Positions 17,896-28,818 of a DNA stretch of 64,000 nt are shown in pieces. Source of the stretch: RYN-230 sp963760405. GTDB lineage: Bacteria > Actinomycetota > Actinomycetes > Streptosporangiales > Streptosporangiaceae. Below the pieces are notes generated by a model that did not search any database, was not told where the DNA came from, and worked only from the letters and a program-made list of their open reading frames with translations. The translations under genes and the position numbers were made by a program. The stretch covers positions 124,001 to 188,000 of the forward strand of contig CAVXCV010000003.1 of assembly GCA_963760405.1 (NCBI GenBank), read 5' to 3'. The first letter of the stretch is position 1, and every line of letters starts with the position of its first letter.

Positions 17896-19698
17896 ATGAG
17901 GAGACGCAGGACCATAGGGCTGGCCGCGCTCGGGGCGGTCTCCGCCCTCGTGCTTGCTGCCTGCGGCGGCAGCAGCGGCAGCGGCAGTTCCAGCTCATCG
18001 TCGGCCGGGTTCAACGCCGGTGTCACCAGCGTCGTCAACCCGTCCAACCACAAGGGCGGGACGCTCAACTTCGCGAGCAGCGCCGGCATCCCGGACTCCA
18101 CCGACCCGGGCAACACCTACTACGCGCAAATGTGGAACCTCACCCGGCTCTACGCGATGCCGCTGATGACCTACAAGTCCTGCCCCGGCAAGTGCGGCCT
18201 GCAGGTCGTCCCCGACCTGGCGACCGCGCCGGGCGTCGTCTCCGACAACGGGCTGACCTGGACCTACCACATCCAGCCCAACGTGCATTTCGAAGATGGG
18301 ACGCTGGTCACCTCGCAGGACGTCAAGTACGCCGTCGAGCGCACGTTCGACAGGTCCAAGTTCCCGCTCGGGCCGGGCTATTACCCGTCGTTGCTGGCGC
18401 CGCAGAACGCTACCTGCGCCCAGGCCATGGCCGCCGGGAAGACCACCGGCTGTTACCCGGGCCCGTTTGTGGACAGGTCCAAGAACCTCATGGGCCTGAA
18501 CGCGGTGCAGACGCCGAACTCGACGACGGTCGTGTTCCACCTGGCGAAGCCGTTCGCCGACTTCAACTACGTGACGGCGATCCCGCAGAGCGCCCCGGTG
18601 CCGCCGAACAAGGACACCGGCGCGAACTACCAGCTGCACCCGATCTCCACCGGCCCCTACATGTTCCAGAGCTACCAAATCAACAAGCAGCTCACGATGG
18701 TGCCGAACCCGCACTGGAACCCGGCGACCGATCCCAACGCCAAGCAGCTCCCCAGCAAGATCGTCCTCACCTTCAACGTGAACCCGAACGACGTCGACAA
18801 CCGGCTCCTGGCCGGGGACATCCAAGTCGACCTGCCGGGGACAGGAGTGCAGGCGGCTGCGCGGGCCAAGATCTTGACGACGCCCTCGCTCAAGGCGCAG
18901 TCCGACAACCCGGTCACCGGATTCGAATGGTTCATGACTCTCAACAACAAGGTGCCGCCGCTGAACAACATCCACTGCCGGATCGCAATCGAGTACGCGG
19001 CCAACAAGGTCAACAACCAGACCGCCTACGGCGGCCCGTACGCCGGAGGGGATATCGCGAGCACGGCCGCGCCGCCGAACGTCGTCGGGCAGAAGCACTT
19101 CGACCTGTACGAGGCCACCACCAAGTCGCAGGGTGACCTAACCAAGGCCAAGCAGCAACTGCAGCTCTGCGGCCACCCGAACGGCTTCAGCACCGGTATC
19201 ACCTACCGCAGCGACCGGCCGAAGGAGGTGTCGGTCGCGCAGGCCATGCAGGCGGCGCTGGCCACGGTCGGCATCAAGCTCACGCTGCACGGTTTTCCCA
19301 CCGCCAGCTACACCTCCAACTTCGCCGGCGTGCCTAACTACGTGCACAGCCACGATCTGGGCATCACCGTCTATGGCTGGGCGCCCGACTGGCCGGACGG
19401 ATACGGAGAGTTCTACTACATCGCGGATGGCGCGGCCATCAGCCCGGTCGGGAACACCAACCTCGGGGAGCTCAACGACCCATTGGTCAACAGCCTGCTC
19501 GGCAAGTTCGCGACGGAGAACAGCGCCACGGTGCGGAACTCCTACACCAGCCAGATCGATATGCAGATCATGAAGGACGCGGCGTTCCTGCCCATCGTGT
19601 ACGCGAAGGCGCTGCTCTACCGGCCCTCGAATCTGACCAATGTGTATGTGCAGCCGTTCTACGGCATGTATGACTACGCGGCGCTCGGGCTGAAGTAG
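17896..19698 (+). CDS. ABC importer substrate-binding lipoprotein (SBP family 5)
   Basis: Extracellular binding protein of the peptide/nickel class. MRRRRTIGLAALGAVSALVL is a lipoprotein signal followed by the lipobox LAAC, so the mature protein is lipid-anchored at Cys22. A Ser/Gly linker leads into the 570-residue two-lobed family 5 domain: GGTLNFASSAGIPDSTDPGN, WTYHIQPNVHFEDGTLVTSQ and GPYMFQSYQ are typical. Oligopeptides are the usual ligands, but nickel, sugars and opines are also known. GACAGGAGG lies upstream of the ATG. Confidence 0.92.
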   Translation: MRRRRTIGLAALGAVSALVLAACGGSSGSGSSSSSSAGFNAGVTSVVNPSNHKGGTLNFASSAGIPDSTDPGNTYYAQMWNLTRLYAMPLMTYKSCPGKCGLQVVPDLATAPGVVSDNGLTWTYHIQPNVHFEDGTLVTSQDVKYAVERTFDRSKFPLGPGYYPSLLAPQNATCAQAMAAGKTTGCYPGPFVDRSKNLMGLNAVQTPNSTTVVFHLAKPFADFNYVTAIPQSAPVPPNKDTGANYQLHPISTGPYMFQSYQINKQLTMVPNPHWNPATDPNAKQLPSKIVLTFNVNPNDVDNRLLAGDIQVDLPGTGVQAAARAKILTTPSLKAQSDNPVTGFEWFMTLNNKVPPLNNIHCRIAIEYAANKVNNQTAYGGPYAGGDIASTAAPPNVVGQKHFDLYEATTKSQGDLTKAKQQLQLCGHPNGFSTGITYRSDRPKEVSVAQAMQAALATVGIKLTLHGFPTASYTSNFAGVPNYVHSHDLGITVYGWAPDWPDGYGEFYYIADGAAISPVGNTNLGELNDPLVNSLLGKFATENSATVRNSYTSQIDMQIMKDAAFLPIVYAKALLYRPSNLTNVYVQPFYGMYDYAALGLK

Positions 19699-19773
19699 CC
19701 AGCTCGACGTAGCAGCAAGAGAGAAGTAGCAGCAAGAGAAGAGAGCAGGTGAAGGCGCTGGTGCCCGGCTGGG

Positions 19774-20810
19774 ATGACCGCCCGGGCACCAGCGCCGCAT
19801 CCCGTGATCACTTTCATCGTCCGGCGCCTCATCGCCACAGTCTTCCTGCTGATCGTGGTCAGCATGATCACGTTTGCGATCTTCTTCCTGCTGCCCCGGC
19901 TGGCCGGGCAGACCACCCGCGGACTGGCCAGCCAGTACATCGGGCGCAACCCAACGCCGGCCGCCGTGCACGCGATCGAACAGCAGCTCGGCCTGGACGC
20001 GCCGCTCCCGGTCCAGTACGGGCGGTTCCTCAGGGGTATCGTGCTCGGCGAGCACTTCGATAGTGGCACGAGCAGGGCCTACTGCCCGCCGCCGTGCTTC
20101 GGTTACTCCTTCAAGAACCAGCAGCCGGTCTGGCCGCAGATGGTCAGCGACATCCCGGTCACGCTGTCGATCTGCATCGGGGCGGCCGTGCTGTGGCTGA
20201 TCGGCGGCGTGTCCATCGGGGTGCTCTCGGCCCTGCGCCGCGGAACCGCGCTTGACCGTTTCTCCATGGGCGTGGCGCTGGTCGGGGTGTCCCTGCCGAT
20301 CTTCTTCACTGGGCTGATCGCCCTGGAACTGTTCAGCTACAAATGGCCGATCTTCCCGAACATCACCTACGTGCCGTTCACCACGAACCCGCTGCTGTGG
20401 GCCCGTAACCTGTTCCTGCCCTGGGTCTGCACCGCATTCTTGTACGCCGCCCTGTACGCCCGGCTGACCCGGCCGGCATGCTCGAGACCATGAGCGAGGA
20501 CTACATCCGCACCGCCCGGGCCAAGGGCCTGGCTGAGCGGAAGGTCATCGTCAACCATGGCTTGCGCTCTGCCCTCACCCCGATCATCACGATCTTCGGC
20601 ATGGACCTCGGCCTGCTGCTGGGCGGGGCGATCCTCACCGAGGTGACGTTTTCCATGCATGGCCTCGGCGAGTTCACCTTCCTGGCTATCCAGAACCAGG
20701 ACCTGCCGGAGATCCTCGGCGTCACGCTGCTGGCGGCGTTCTTCATCGTGATCGCCAACTTGGTGGTGGACATCCTGTACGCCGTGGTGGACCCGAGGGT
20801 GAGGCTGTGA
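19774..20810 (+). CDS. ABC importer permease, DppB/OppB type (frame break)
   Basis: Second permease of the importer. The N-terminus ITFIVRRLIATVFLLIVVSM is the typical first TM, followed by the long loop with TPAAVHAIEQQLGLDAPLP and QYGRFL, then the permease core. The frame breaks near 20472 (one G lost in ACCCGGCCGGC): YARLTR before, AGMLETMSEDYIRTARAKGL after, which is the conserved EAA loop. The end NLVVDILYAVVDPRVRL is intact. Repaired length about 345 residues. The start may instead be the GTG at 19804. A duplicated GTAGCAGCAAGAGA sits in the gap after the binding-protein gene. Confidence 0.9.
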
Positions 20811-21834
20811 TGGCGGGCCCCCTGCTCGACGTCCGTGACCTGGAGATCTCCTTCCCCACCGACGACGGCCTGCTGAAGGCCGTGGACGGTATCTCGTTCA
20901 CCCTGGACCGCGGCCGCACCCTGGGCATCGTGGGCGAGTCGGGCTCCGGCAAGAGCGTCACCAGCCTCGGCATCATGGGCCTGCACCACGGCACCCGGGC
21001 CCGGATCAGCGGGAAGATCCTGCTGGACGGTGAGGACCTGGTCGCCGCGACCCCGGCCCGGGTGCGTGAGCTGCGCGGCGCCGCGATGGCGATGATCTTC
21101 CAGGACCCGCTGTCCGCGATGCACCCCTACTACACGGTGGGGCACCAGATCTCCGAGGCGTACCGGATCCACAACGACGTGAACAAGAAGACCGCCCACG
21201 AGCACGCGGTCGAGATGCTGAACCGGGTGGGCATCCCGCAGGCCGCGACCCGGGTCAATGACTACCCGCACCAGTTCTCCGGTGGGATGCGGCAGCGGGC
21301 GATGATCGCCATGTCGCTGTCCTGCGACCCCGGGCTGCTGATCGCGGACGAGCCCACCACGGCGCTCGACGTCACCGTGCAGGCGCAGATTCTCGACCTG
21401 ATCCTGGAGCTGCAGCAGGAATACGGCTCGGCGGTCATCATCATCACCCACGACCTGGGTGTGGTGGCTGAGCTGTCCGACGACATCCTGGTGATGTACG
21501 CGGGCCGGTGCGCCGAGTACGGCACCGCCGAGGAGATCTTCGGCCGCCCCGGGCACCCGTACACCTGGGGTCTGCTGGGCTCGATGCCGCGGCTGGACGT
21601 CGCCCGCTCGGAACGGCTGCTGCCGATCAGGGGCACCCCGCCCAGCCTGATCAACATCCCGTCCGGCTGCCCGTTTCATCCCCGGTGCGGCTATACCGAG
21701 CTGACCAACGGCCGGAGCAGCACCGAGGTGCCCCGGCCGCGCGAGGTCGAGCCCGCTCACCTGGTCGCCTGCCACCTGACCGCGGGGCAGCAGCGCCAGC
21801 TGTGGGCGCAGCGCCAGCCGAGCCTGGAGGAGTC

Positions 21835-21838
<4 letters not shown>
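20807..21838 (+). CDS. ABC importer ATPase, DppD/OppD type
   Basis: First nucleotide-binding subunit: Walker A GESGSGKS, Q-loop MIFQDP, signature FSGGMRQRAM, Walker B LLIADEPTTALD and switch His in ITHDLGVVAEL. The oligopeptide-transporter C-terminal extension is present, with the cysteine-rich CPFHPRCGY and a later VACHL. 343 residues. GTG at 20807 or ATG at 20810 overlap the dppB stop; it overlaps the next ATPase by GTGA. Confidence 0.94.
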
Positions 21839-22932
<1,094 letters not shown>

Positions 22933-23041
22933 CCAAGCGCGGGCCGCCACTTGGTGCGCGGCGCACTGCCGCGGGTATGCCATGATGGAAGAAGTACTAT
23001 CGCGTTCCGCGCTGTTCGTGCTGCTGCCGAGGGGAGCGGCT

Positions 23042-23515
23042 ATGTCGGTCTACAACCAGATCGCCTGGCTTCCGCTATGCGGGGGCCTGACCATCCTCGG
23101 GCTGATCTTGAGCTGGCTGGCCTGGCGGCGCCGCGGCGCCGCCGCGGGCCTGCGCGGGGTGGCCTGGTCGCTGCTCCCGCTGGCGGCCTACCTCACCGGC
23201 GCGGTCAAGATGCTGTGGCAGATGGGCAGCGCCGTGTCCAGCTTCGCGGCGTCGTTCGTGTTCTCGCCCCGGGTCTGGGCCGGCGTGTTCGTGGCTGGCT
23301 TCGCCCTGGTGCTGTTCGTGGTGTCCGGCGGGATGCGCCGCCGCCGGGGGCGCAAGCCCGCGGCGGTCTCCGGCAGCGGGCCGGCCGGGCCCGGAGTGCC
23401 CGGGCCCGCGGCGCCGGGCAAGGCCCTCAAGCCGGCCAAGACCAAGACGCTGGCCGTGGATGACGACGACCTCAGCGACGTCGCGGACATCCTCCGCCGC
23501 CGCGGGATCAGCTGA
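23042..23515 (+). CDS. small membrane protein of unknown function
   Basis: A 157-residue protein I do not recognise beyond its layout. Three hydrophobic segments are visible (about residues 8-25, 40-57 and 78-100), followed by an Arg-rich stretch, a Pro/Gly linker and an acidic tail DDDDLSDVADILRRRGI. Cellular role unknown. The first ATG followed by SVYNQIAWLPL is chosen because GGGGAGC precedes it. Convergent with the RecB-family gene; their stops are eight bases apart, and a second in-frame TAG follows. Confidence 0.6.
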   Translation: MSVYNQIAWLPLCGGLTILGLILSWLAWRRRGAAAGLRGVAWSLLPLAAYLTGAVKMLWQMGSAVSSFAASFVFSPRVWAGVFVAGFALVLFVVSGGMRRRRGRKPAAVSGSGPAGPGVPGPAAPGKALKPAKTKTLAVDDDDLSDVADILRRRGIS

Positions 23516-23523
23516 CCACGGTA

Positions 23524-24438
<915 letters not shown>

Positions 24439-24444
24439 GCCTGG

Positions 24445-24450
24445 AGCGTA
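24445..24450 (-). promoter_or_regulatory. -10 element of the RecB-family gene (leaderless)
   Basis: TACGCT on the minus strand, six bases before ATG 24438, with no Shine-Dalgarno sequence between them. Confidence 0.4.
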
Positions 24451-24528
24451 GGGGACGCCACCGACAGTTGGCGCGCTTTGCCGGTTGTTCCGGCGCGCCG
24501 AGTGCCGCGAGCGGGTCCGCCCAGCACG

Positions 24529-24534
24529 TAGCAT
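24529..24534 (+). promoter_or_regulatory. -10 element of the site-2 protease gene (leaderless)
   Basis: TAGCAT seven bases before the GTG at 24542. This supports the GTG rather than the ATG nine bases later as the start. Confidence 0.4.
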
Positions 24535-24541
24535 CAGACCT

Positions 24542-25681
24542 GTGGCAGGCATGACGCCGGAACGGCCGCCCGCGCGGGCGCCGGGACCCGGGGTGAGGAT
24601 CGCCCGTCCGTTCGGGATCCCGGTATACATCTCGCCGTACTGGTTCCTGATCGCCGGGGCGTTCATCATCCTGTACGCGAACAACTCCGCGCTCGCTGCC
24701 TCGGCAGGCGTCCGCTACATCGTGGCGGCGGCCTTCGTCATCCTGCTGTACGCCTCGGTGCTGGTGCACGAGCTCAGCCATTCCCTGGTTGCCCGCGGTT
24801 TCGGGCTGCCGGTCCGGCGGATCCTGCTGTATCCGCTGGGCGGGTTCTCCGAGATCGAGCAGGAGCCCCCCACCCCGGGCAAGGAACTGCTGGTCTCAGC
24901 GGCCGGGCCGGTCCTCTCGCTGGCCCTGGCGGGCGCCGGCTACGCCGCGGAGGTGGCCGCCCGTCCCAGCGGCCTGCCCGGACTGCTGCTCGAGCAGCTG
25001 GTCTGGGCCAACCTGGCCGTCGGCCTCTTCAACCTGCTGCCCGGCCTGCCGCTGGACGGCGGCCGGATGCTCCGCGCCGGGGTGTGGAAGGTCACCGGGA
25101 AGCCAGTCACGGCGACCGTCGCCGCCGCCTGGGCCGGCCGGGTGCTCGCCATCGCCGTGCTGGTCGTCCCGCTGGCCCTGCTCGCCGCGTCCGGCGCGCA
25201 GGTGGACCTGTTCGCGACCGCCTGGCTCGCGGTCATCGCGGCGTTCATGTGGGCGGGGGCCAGCCAGTCACTGAAGGTCACCCGGGTCCGCGAGCGACTG
25301 CCCGCGCTGCAGGCCAGGACCCTGGCCCGGCGGGCGATACCGGTGGCCGCCACCCTGCCGCTGGCCGAGGCCATCCGGCGGGCCGACGCAGCTGGCGCGC
25401 GTGCCGTGGTGATCGTCGACCATGACGACAAGCCGATCGCGATCGTCAACGAGAGCGCCGTGATGGCCACCCCGCCGCAGCGCCGCCCCTGGATCGAGGC
25501 CGGGTCGCTGGCCCGGAGCATCGACGGTGGCCTGATCCTGCCCGCCGACCTGTCCGGCATGGCCCTGCTCGACGCCGTGCGGCGGGCCCCGGCCACCGAG
25601 TACCTGCTGGTCGAGCCGTCCGGCCAGGTGTACGGGGTGCTCTCGGCCAGTGATCTCGACCACGCTTTCGCTGGCGCCTGA
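24542..25681 (+). CDS. M50 site-2 protease family membrane metalloprotease
   Basis: Intramembrane zinc protease, 379 residues, similar in layout to actinobacterial M50 proteins with a CBS-like tail (Rip3/Rv2625c type). FGIPVYISPYWFLIAGAFI forms TM1; the zinc site HELSH lies in TM3 (ASVLVHELSHSLVA) and the third ligand in NLLPGLPLDGGRM. The C-terminal 120 residues resemble a degenerate CBS pair (LPLAEAIRRADAAGARAVVI and VYGVLSASDL). Such enzymes cleave anti-sigma factors or other single-TM proteins; the target here is unknown. Divergent from the nuclease gene. Confidence 0.88.
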   Translation: MAGMTPERPPARAPGPGVRIARPFGIPVYISPYWFLIAGAFIILYANNSALAASAGVRYIVAAAFVILLYASVLVHELSHSLVARGFGLPVRRILLYPLGGFSEIEQEPPTPGKELLVSAAGPVLSLALAGAGYAAEVAARPSGLPGLLLEQLVWANLAVGLFNLLPGLPLDGGRMLRAGVWKVTGKPVTATVAAAWAGRVLAIAVLVVPLALLAASGAQVDLFATAWLAVIAAFMWAGASQSLKVTRVRERLPALQARTLARRAIPVAATLPLAEAIRRADAAGARAVVIVDHDDKPIAIVNESAVMATPPQRRPWIEAGSLARSIDGGLILPADLSGMALLDAVRRAPATEYLLVEPSGQVYGVLSASDLDHAFAGA

Positions 25682-25880
25682 GCTCTGCTAGCCCGGGGGG
25701 GCGGCCCCCCTGGACCCCCCGGGATGCATGGCCCCGCCAGGCGCCCCCCTCCGGGGGCGCCTGCCGTGACCATAGAAATGCTGTGTTAGCCCGGGGGGGC
25801 GGCCCCCCTGGACCCCCCGGGATGCATGGCCCCGCCAGGCGCCCCCCTCCGGGAGCGCCTGCCGTGACCATAGAAATGCT
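25682..25880 (+). repeat. intergenic GC-rich repeat, two units
   Basis: Two copies with a 98-base period, directly following the M50 protease stop. Each has GCTAGCCCGGGG or GTTAGCCCGGGG, palindromic G/C blocks, GATGCATGGCCCCGCC, a CCCCCTCCGGG hairpin and GTGACCATAGAAATGCT. They are shorter relatives of the 11177-11455 units: the shared blocks are at both ends and the AATCTTCTGC segment is absent. No coding signal. Confidence 0.85.
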
Positions 25881-25964
25881 CCCTTCACCGGCTGAGGCGA
25901 CCCCGCCTCGCCAGCAAAGAGGCTGGGGCGCGCGCCCTGACCGCACTGGCCGGCCCGGCCCCGC

Positions 25965-25970
25965 TACTGT
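25965..25970 (+). promoter_or_regulatory. -10 element upstream of trmI (leaderless)
   Basis: TACTGT ends six bases before the GTG at 25977, with no ribosome-binding sequence between. Confidence 0.4.
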
Positions 25971-25976
25971 GGCGGC

Positions 25977-26867
25977 GTGATCCGTCAGCGCCGCGGCCCG
26001 TTCGCCCCTGGAGACCAGGTCCAGCTCACCGACCCCAAGGGCCGCAAGCACCTGGTGCTGCTGGCGGCTGGGCGCACGTTCCACACCCACCGGGGCTCGC
26101 TCGCCCATGACGATCTCATCGGCAGCCCGGAAGGCAGCGTGGTGCAGTCGTCGGGCGGTACCCCGTACGTGGCGCTGCGCCCGCTGCTGGCCGACTTCAC
26201 CCTGTCCATGTCCCGCGGGGCCGCGGTCGTGTACCCGAAGGACGCGGCCCAGATCGTCGCCCTGGCGGACATGTTCCCCGGGGCCAGGGTGCTGGAGGCC
26301 GGGGCCGGTTCCGGCGCCCTGTCCTGCTGGCTGCTGCGCGCCGTCGGCGAGGCCGGGCTGCTGGTGTCCTACGAGCGCCGGCCGGATTTCGCTGAGATCG
26401 CGCGGGCCAACGTGCAGCGGTTCTTCGGCGCCGAGCACCCGGCCTGGCAGCTCCGGATCAGCGACCTGGCGGACGTCGCGCATTCCGCTGAGAGCGCAGA
26501 ACACGGCGCAGAGCCAGAAGATAGTTTCGACCGGGTGGTACTGGACATGCTGGCGCCATGGGACTTCATTCACGTGGCAGCTACCGCGCTGGTCCCGGGC
26601 GGCGTGCTGTGCTGCTACGTGGCCACCGTGACCCAGCTGTCCCGGGCCGTGGAAGCCATCCGCGAGCAGGGCAGTTTCGACGAGCCCGCGGCGTGGGAAA
26701 CTCTGGCCCGCGGGTGGCACGTTGATGGACTGGCGGTGCGGCCAGAGCACCGGATGGTGGGTCACACCGGGTTTCTCATCACGGCCCGGCGGCTGGCTCC
26801 CGGTACCACGCCGCCGCCGCGGCGGCGCAGGCCGGCCAAGGGTTCCCGGGAAGAACCCGATCAGTGA
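25977..26867 (+). CDS. trmI: tRNA (adenine-58-N1)-methyltransferase
   Basis: Rv2118c-like TrmI, which makes m1A58 in the T-loop of tRNAs and acts as a tetramer. 296 residues: N-terminal beta-domain (GPFAPGDQVQLTDPKGRKHL), the conserved linker RGAAVVYPKDAAQIV, SAM motif I VLEAGAGSGALSCWL, acidic motif SYERRPDFAEIA, and catalytic VVLDMLAPW. The middle insertion AHSAESAEHGAEPED is variable. It immediately precedes the proteasomal ATPase gene, as in mycobacteria. Confidence 0.93.
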   Translation: MIRQRRGPFAPGDQVQLTDPKGRKHLVLLAAGRTFHTHRGSLAHDDLIGSPEGSVVQSSGGTPYVALRPLLADFTLSMSRGAAVVYPKDAAQIVALADMFPGARVLEAGAGSGALSCWLLRAVGEAGLLVSYERRPDFAEIARANVQRFFGAEHPAWQLRISDLADVAHSAESAEHGAEPEDSFDRVVLDMLAPWDFIHVAATALVPGGVLCCYVATVTQLSRAVEAIREQGSFDEPAAWETLARGWHVDGLAVRPEHRMVGHTGFLITARRLAPGTTPPPRRRRPAKGSREEPDQ

Positions 26868-26956
26868 GAATGTCAGCGGCAGGCAGCACGAGGTTACGCC
26901 AGGGCCTCGGATAGGTAGGGTCTAAGTGAAGTCTGCTCTCGGAAGGGGGTGGGGGC

Positions 26957-28759
26957 GTGGCCACACGTGACGAAGGATCGCGCACCGCGCGGCATGACGA
27001 CCAGGTTCAGGGCCTCACCACGCAGATCTCTTTCCTCGAGGAGGAGGTGGCGGTGTTGCGGCGCAGGCTGTCTGACGCGCCCCGGCACGTCCGGCTCCTG
27101 GAGGAGCGGCTGCGCGAGTCTGAGGCCAGCCTCGCCGCTGTGACCAGCCAGAACGAGCGGCTGGCCGACACCCTGCGGGAAGCGCGCGATCAGATCGTGG
27201 CGCTGAAGGAAGAGGTCGACCGGCTGGCCCAGCCGCCGTCCGGGTTCGGTGTCTTCCTGGAAGCCTGCGAGGACGGCACGGCGGACGTGTTCACCGGCGG
27301 CCGGAAGATGCGGGTCAGCGTGAGCCCCGCGGTCGAGCTGGACAGCCTCCGGCCCGGCCAGGAGGTCGTGCTGAACGAGGCGCTCAACGTGGTCATCGCC
27401 CAGGGTTATGAGACGGTCGGCGAGATCGTCATGCTCAAGGAGATCCTGGACGGCGGCGACCGGGCGCTGGTCATCTCGCACGCGGACGAGGAGCGGGTGG
27501 TCCGGCTGGCCGAGCCGCTGCGGCAGGCCACGGTCCGGGCCGGTGACTCGCTGCTGCTCGAGCCGCGGTCCGGCTACGTGTACGAGCGGATTCCCAAGGC
27601 CGAGGTCGAGGAACTCATCCTGGAGGAAGTCCCGGACATCACCTATTCCGACATCGGCGGGCTGAGCCCGCAGATCGAGCAGATCAGGGACGCGATCGAG
27701 CTGCCCTACCTGCACGCTGACCTGTTCCGGGAGCACCAGCTGAAGCCGCCCAAGGGGGTCCTGCTGTACGGGCCGCCCGGCTGCGGCAAGACGCTCATCG
27801 CCAAGGCGGTGGCCAACTCCCTGGCCAAGCAGGTCGCGGCGCGCACCGCGCAGCAGCGGGCTGAGAACGGCGACGCGGCCACCGGTAAGGAGTCCGAGGG
27901 CAAGAGCTTCTTCCTCAACATCAAGGGCCCGGAACTGCTCAACAAGTACGTCGGCGAGACCGAGCGACACATCCGGCTGGTGTTCCAGCGGGCCCGGGAA
28001 AAGGCCAGCGAGGGCATGCCGGTCATCGTGTTCTTCGACGAGATGGACTCGATCTTCCGTACCCGCGGGTCCGGGGTGTCCAGTGACGTGGAGAACACCA
28101 TCGTCCCGCAGTTGCTGAGCGAGATCGACGGGGTCGAGGGCCTGGAGAACGTGATCGTGATCGGGGCCTCCAACCGGGAGGACATGATCGACCCCGCGAT
28201 CCTGCGCCCCGGCCGGCTCGACGTGAAGATCAAGATTGAGCGGCCGGACGCCGAAGCGGCCAAGGACATCTTCTCCAAGTACGTGCTGACCGAGCTGCCG
28301 CTGCACCCGGACGACCTGGCCGAGCACAGCGCCTCCCGGGACGCCACGGTGGACGCCATGATCCAGCGGGTCGTGGAGCGCATGTACAGCGAGACCGAGG
28401 AGAACCGGTTCCTCGAGGTGACCTACGCCAACGGGGACAAGGAAGTCCTCTACTTCAAGGACTTTAACTCCGGCGCCATGATCGAGAACATCGTGGCCCG
28501 GGCCAAGAAGATGGCCATCAAGGAGTTCCTGGACACCGGGCAGAAGGGCATGCGGGTGGCGCACCTGCTGACCGCGTGCGTGGACGAGTTCAGCGAGAAT
28601 GAGGACCTGCCGAACACCACCAACCCCGACGACTGGGCCCGTATCTCCGGTAAGAAGGGCGAGCGAATCGTGTACATCAGGACCTTGGTCTCCGGCAAGC
28701 AGGGGACCGAGGCTGGGCGCTCCATCGATACGGTCGCCAATACCGGGCAGTACCTCTAG
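26957..28759 (+). CDS. mpa: proteasome-associated AAA ATPase ARC/Mpa
   Basis: Hexameric unfoldase that recognises pupylated proteins and feeds them to the 20S core. 600 residues: N-terminal coiled coil (about 18-90, LTTQISFLEEEVAVLRRRL) that binds Pup, two OB folds (about 95-230), then the AAA module with Walker A GPPGCGKT, Walker B VIVFFDEMDS and SRH-type ASNREDMIDPAILRPGR. It ends TGQYL; the terminal Gln-Tyr-Leu docks into the proteasome alpha ring. GTG start; TAGGGT (26916-26921) may be its -10, and a purine-rich GGAAGGGGG lies 8-16 bases upstream. Confidence 0.96.
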   Translation: MATRDEGSRTARHDDQVQGLTTQISFLEEEVAVLRRRLSDAPRHVRLLEERLRESEASLAAVTSQNERLADTLREARDQIVALKEEVDRLAQPPSGFGVFLEACEDGTADVFTGGRKMRVSVSPAVELDSLRPGQEVVLNEALNVVIAQGYETVGEIVMLKEILDGGDRALVISHADEERVVRLAEPLRQATVRAGDSLLLEPRSGYVYERIPKAEVEELILEEVPDITYSDIGGLSPQIEQIRDAIELPYLHADLFREHQLKPPKGVLLYGPPGCGKTLIAKAVANSLAKQVAARTAQQRAENGDAATGKESEGKSFFLNIKGPELLNKYVGETERHIRLVFQRAREKASEGMPVIVFFDEMDSIFRTRGSGVSSDVENTIVPQLLSEIDGVEGLENVIVIGASNREDMIDPAILRPGRLDVKIKIERPDAEAAKDIFSKYVLTELPLHPDDLAEHSASRDATVDAMIQRVVERMYSETEENRFLEVTYANGDKEVLYFKDFNSGAMIENIVARAKKMAIKEFLDTGQKGMRVAHLLTACVDEFSENEDLPNTTNPDDWARISGKKGERIVYIRTLVSGKQGTEAGRSIDTVANTGQYL

Positions 28760-28805
28760 GCCGTGGCAGGCGGAGCGGCGCGTCCCGGAGCCCGCCAGGT
28801 AGCAC

Positions 28806-28811
28806 TAGGCT
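28806..28811 (+). promoter_or_regulatory. -10 element upstream of dop (leaderless)
   Basis: TAGGCT ends seven bases before the dop ATG; no ribosome-binding site intervenes. Confidence 0.4.
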
Positions 28812-28818
28812 TTTTGCC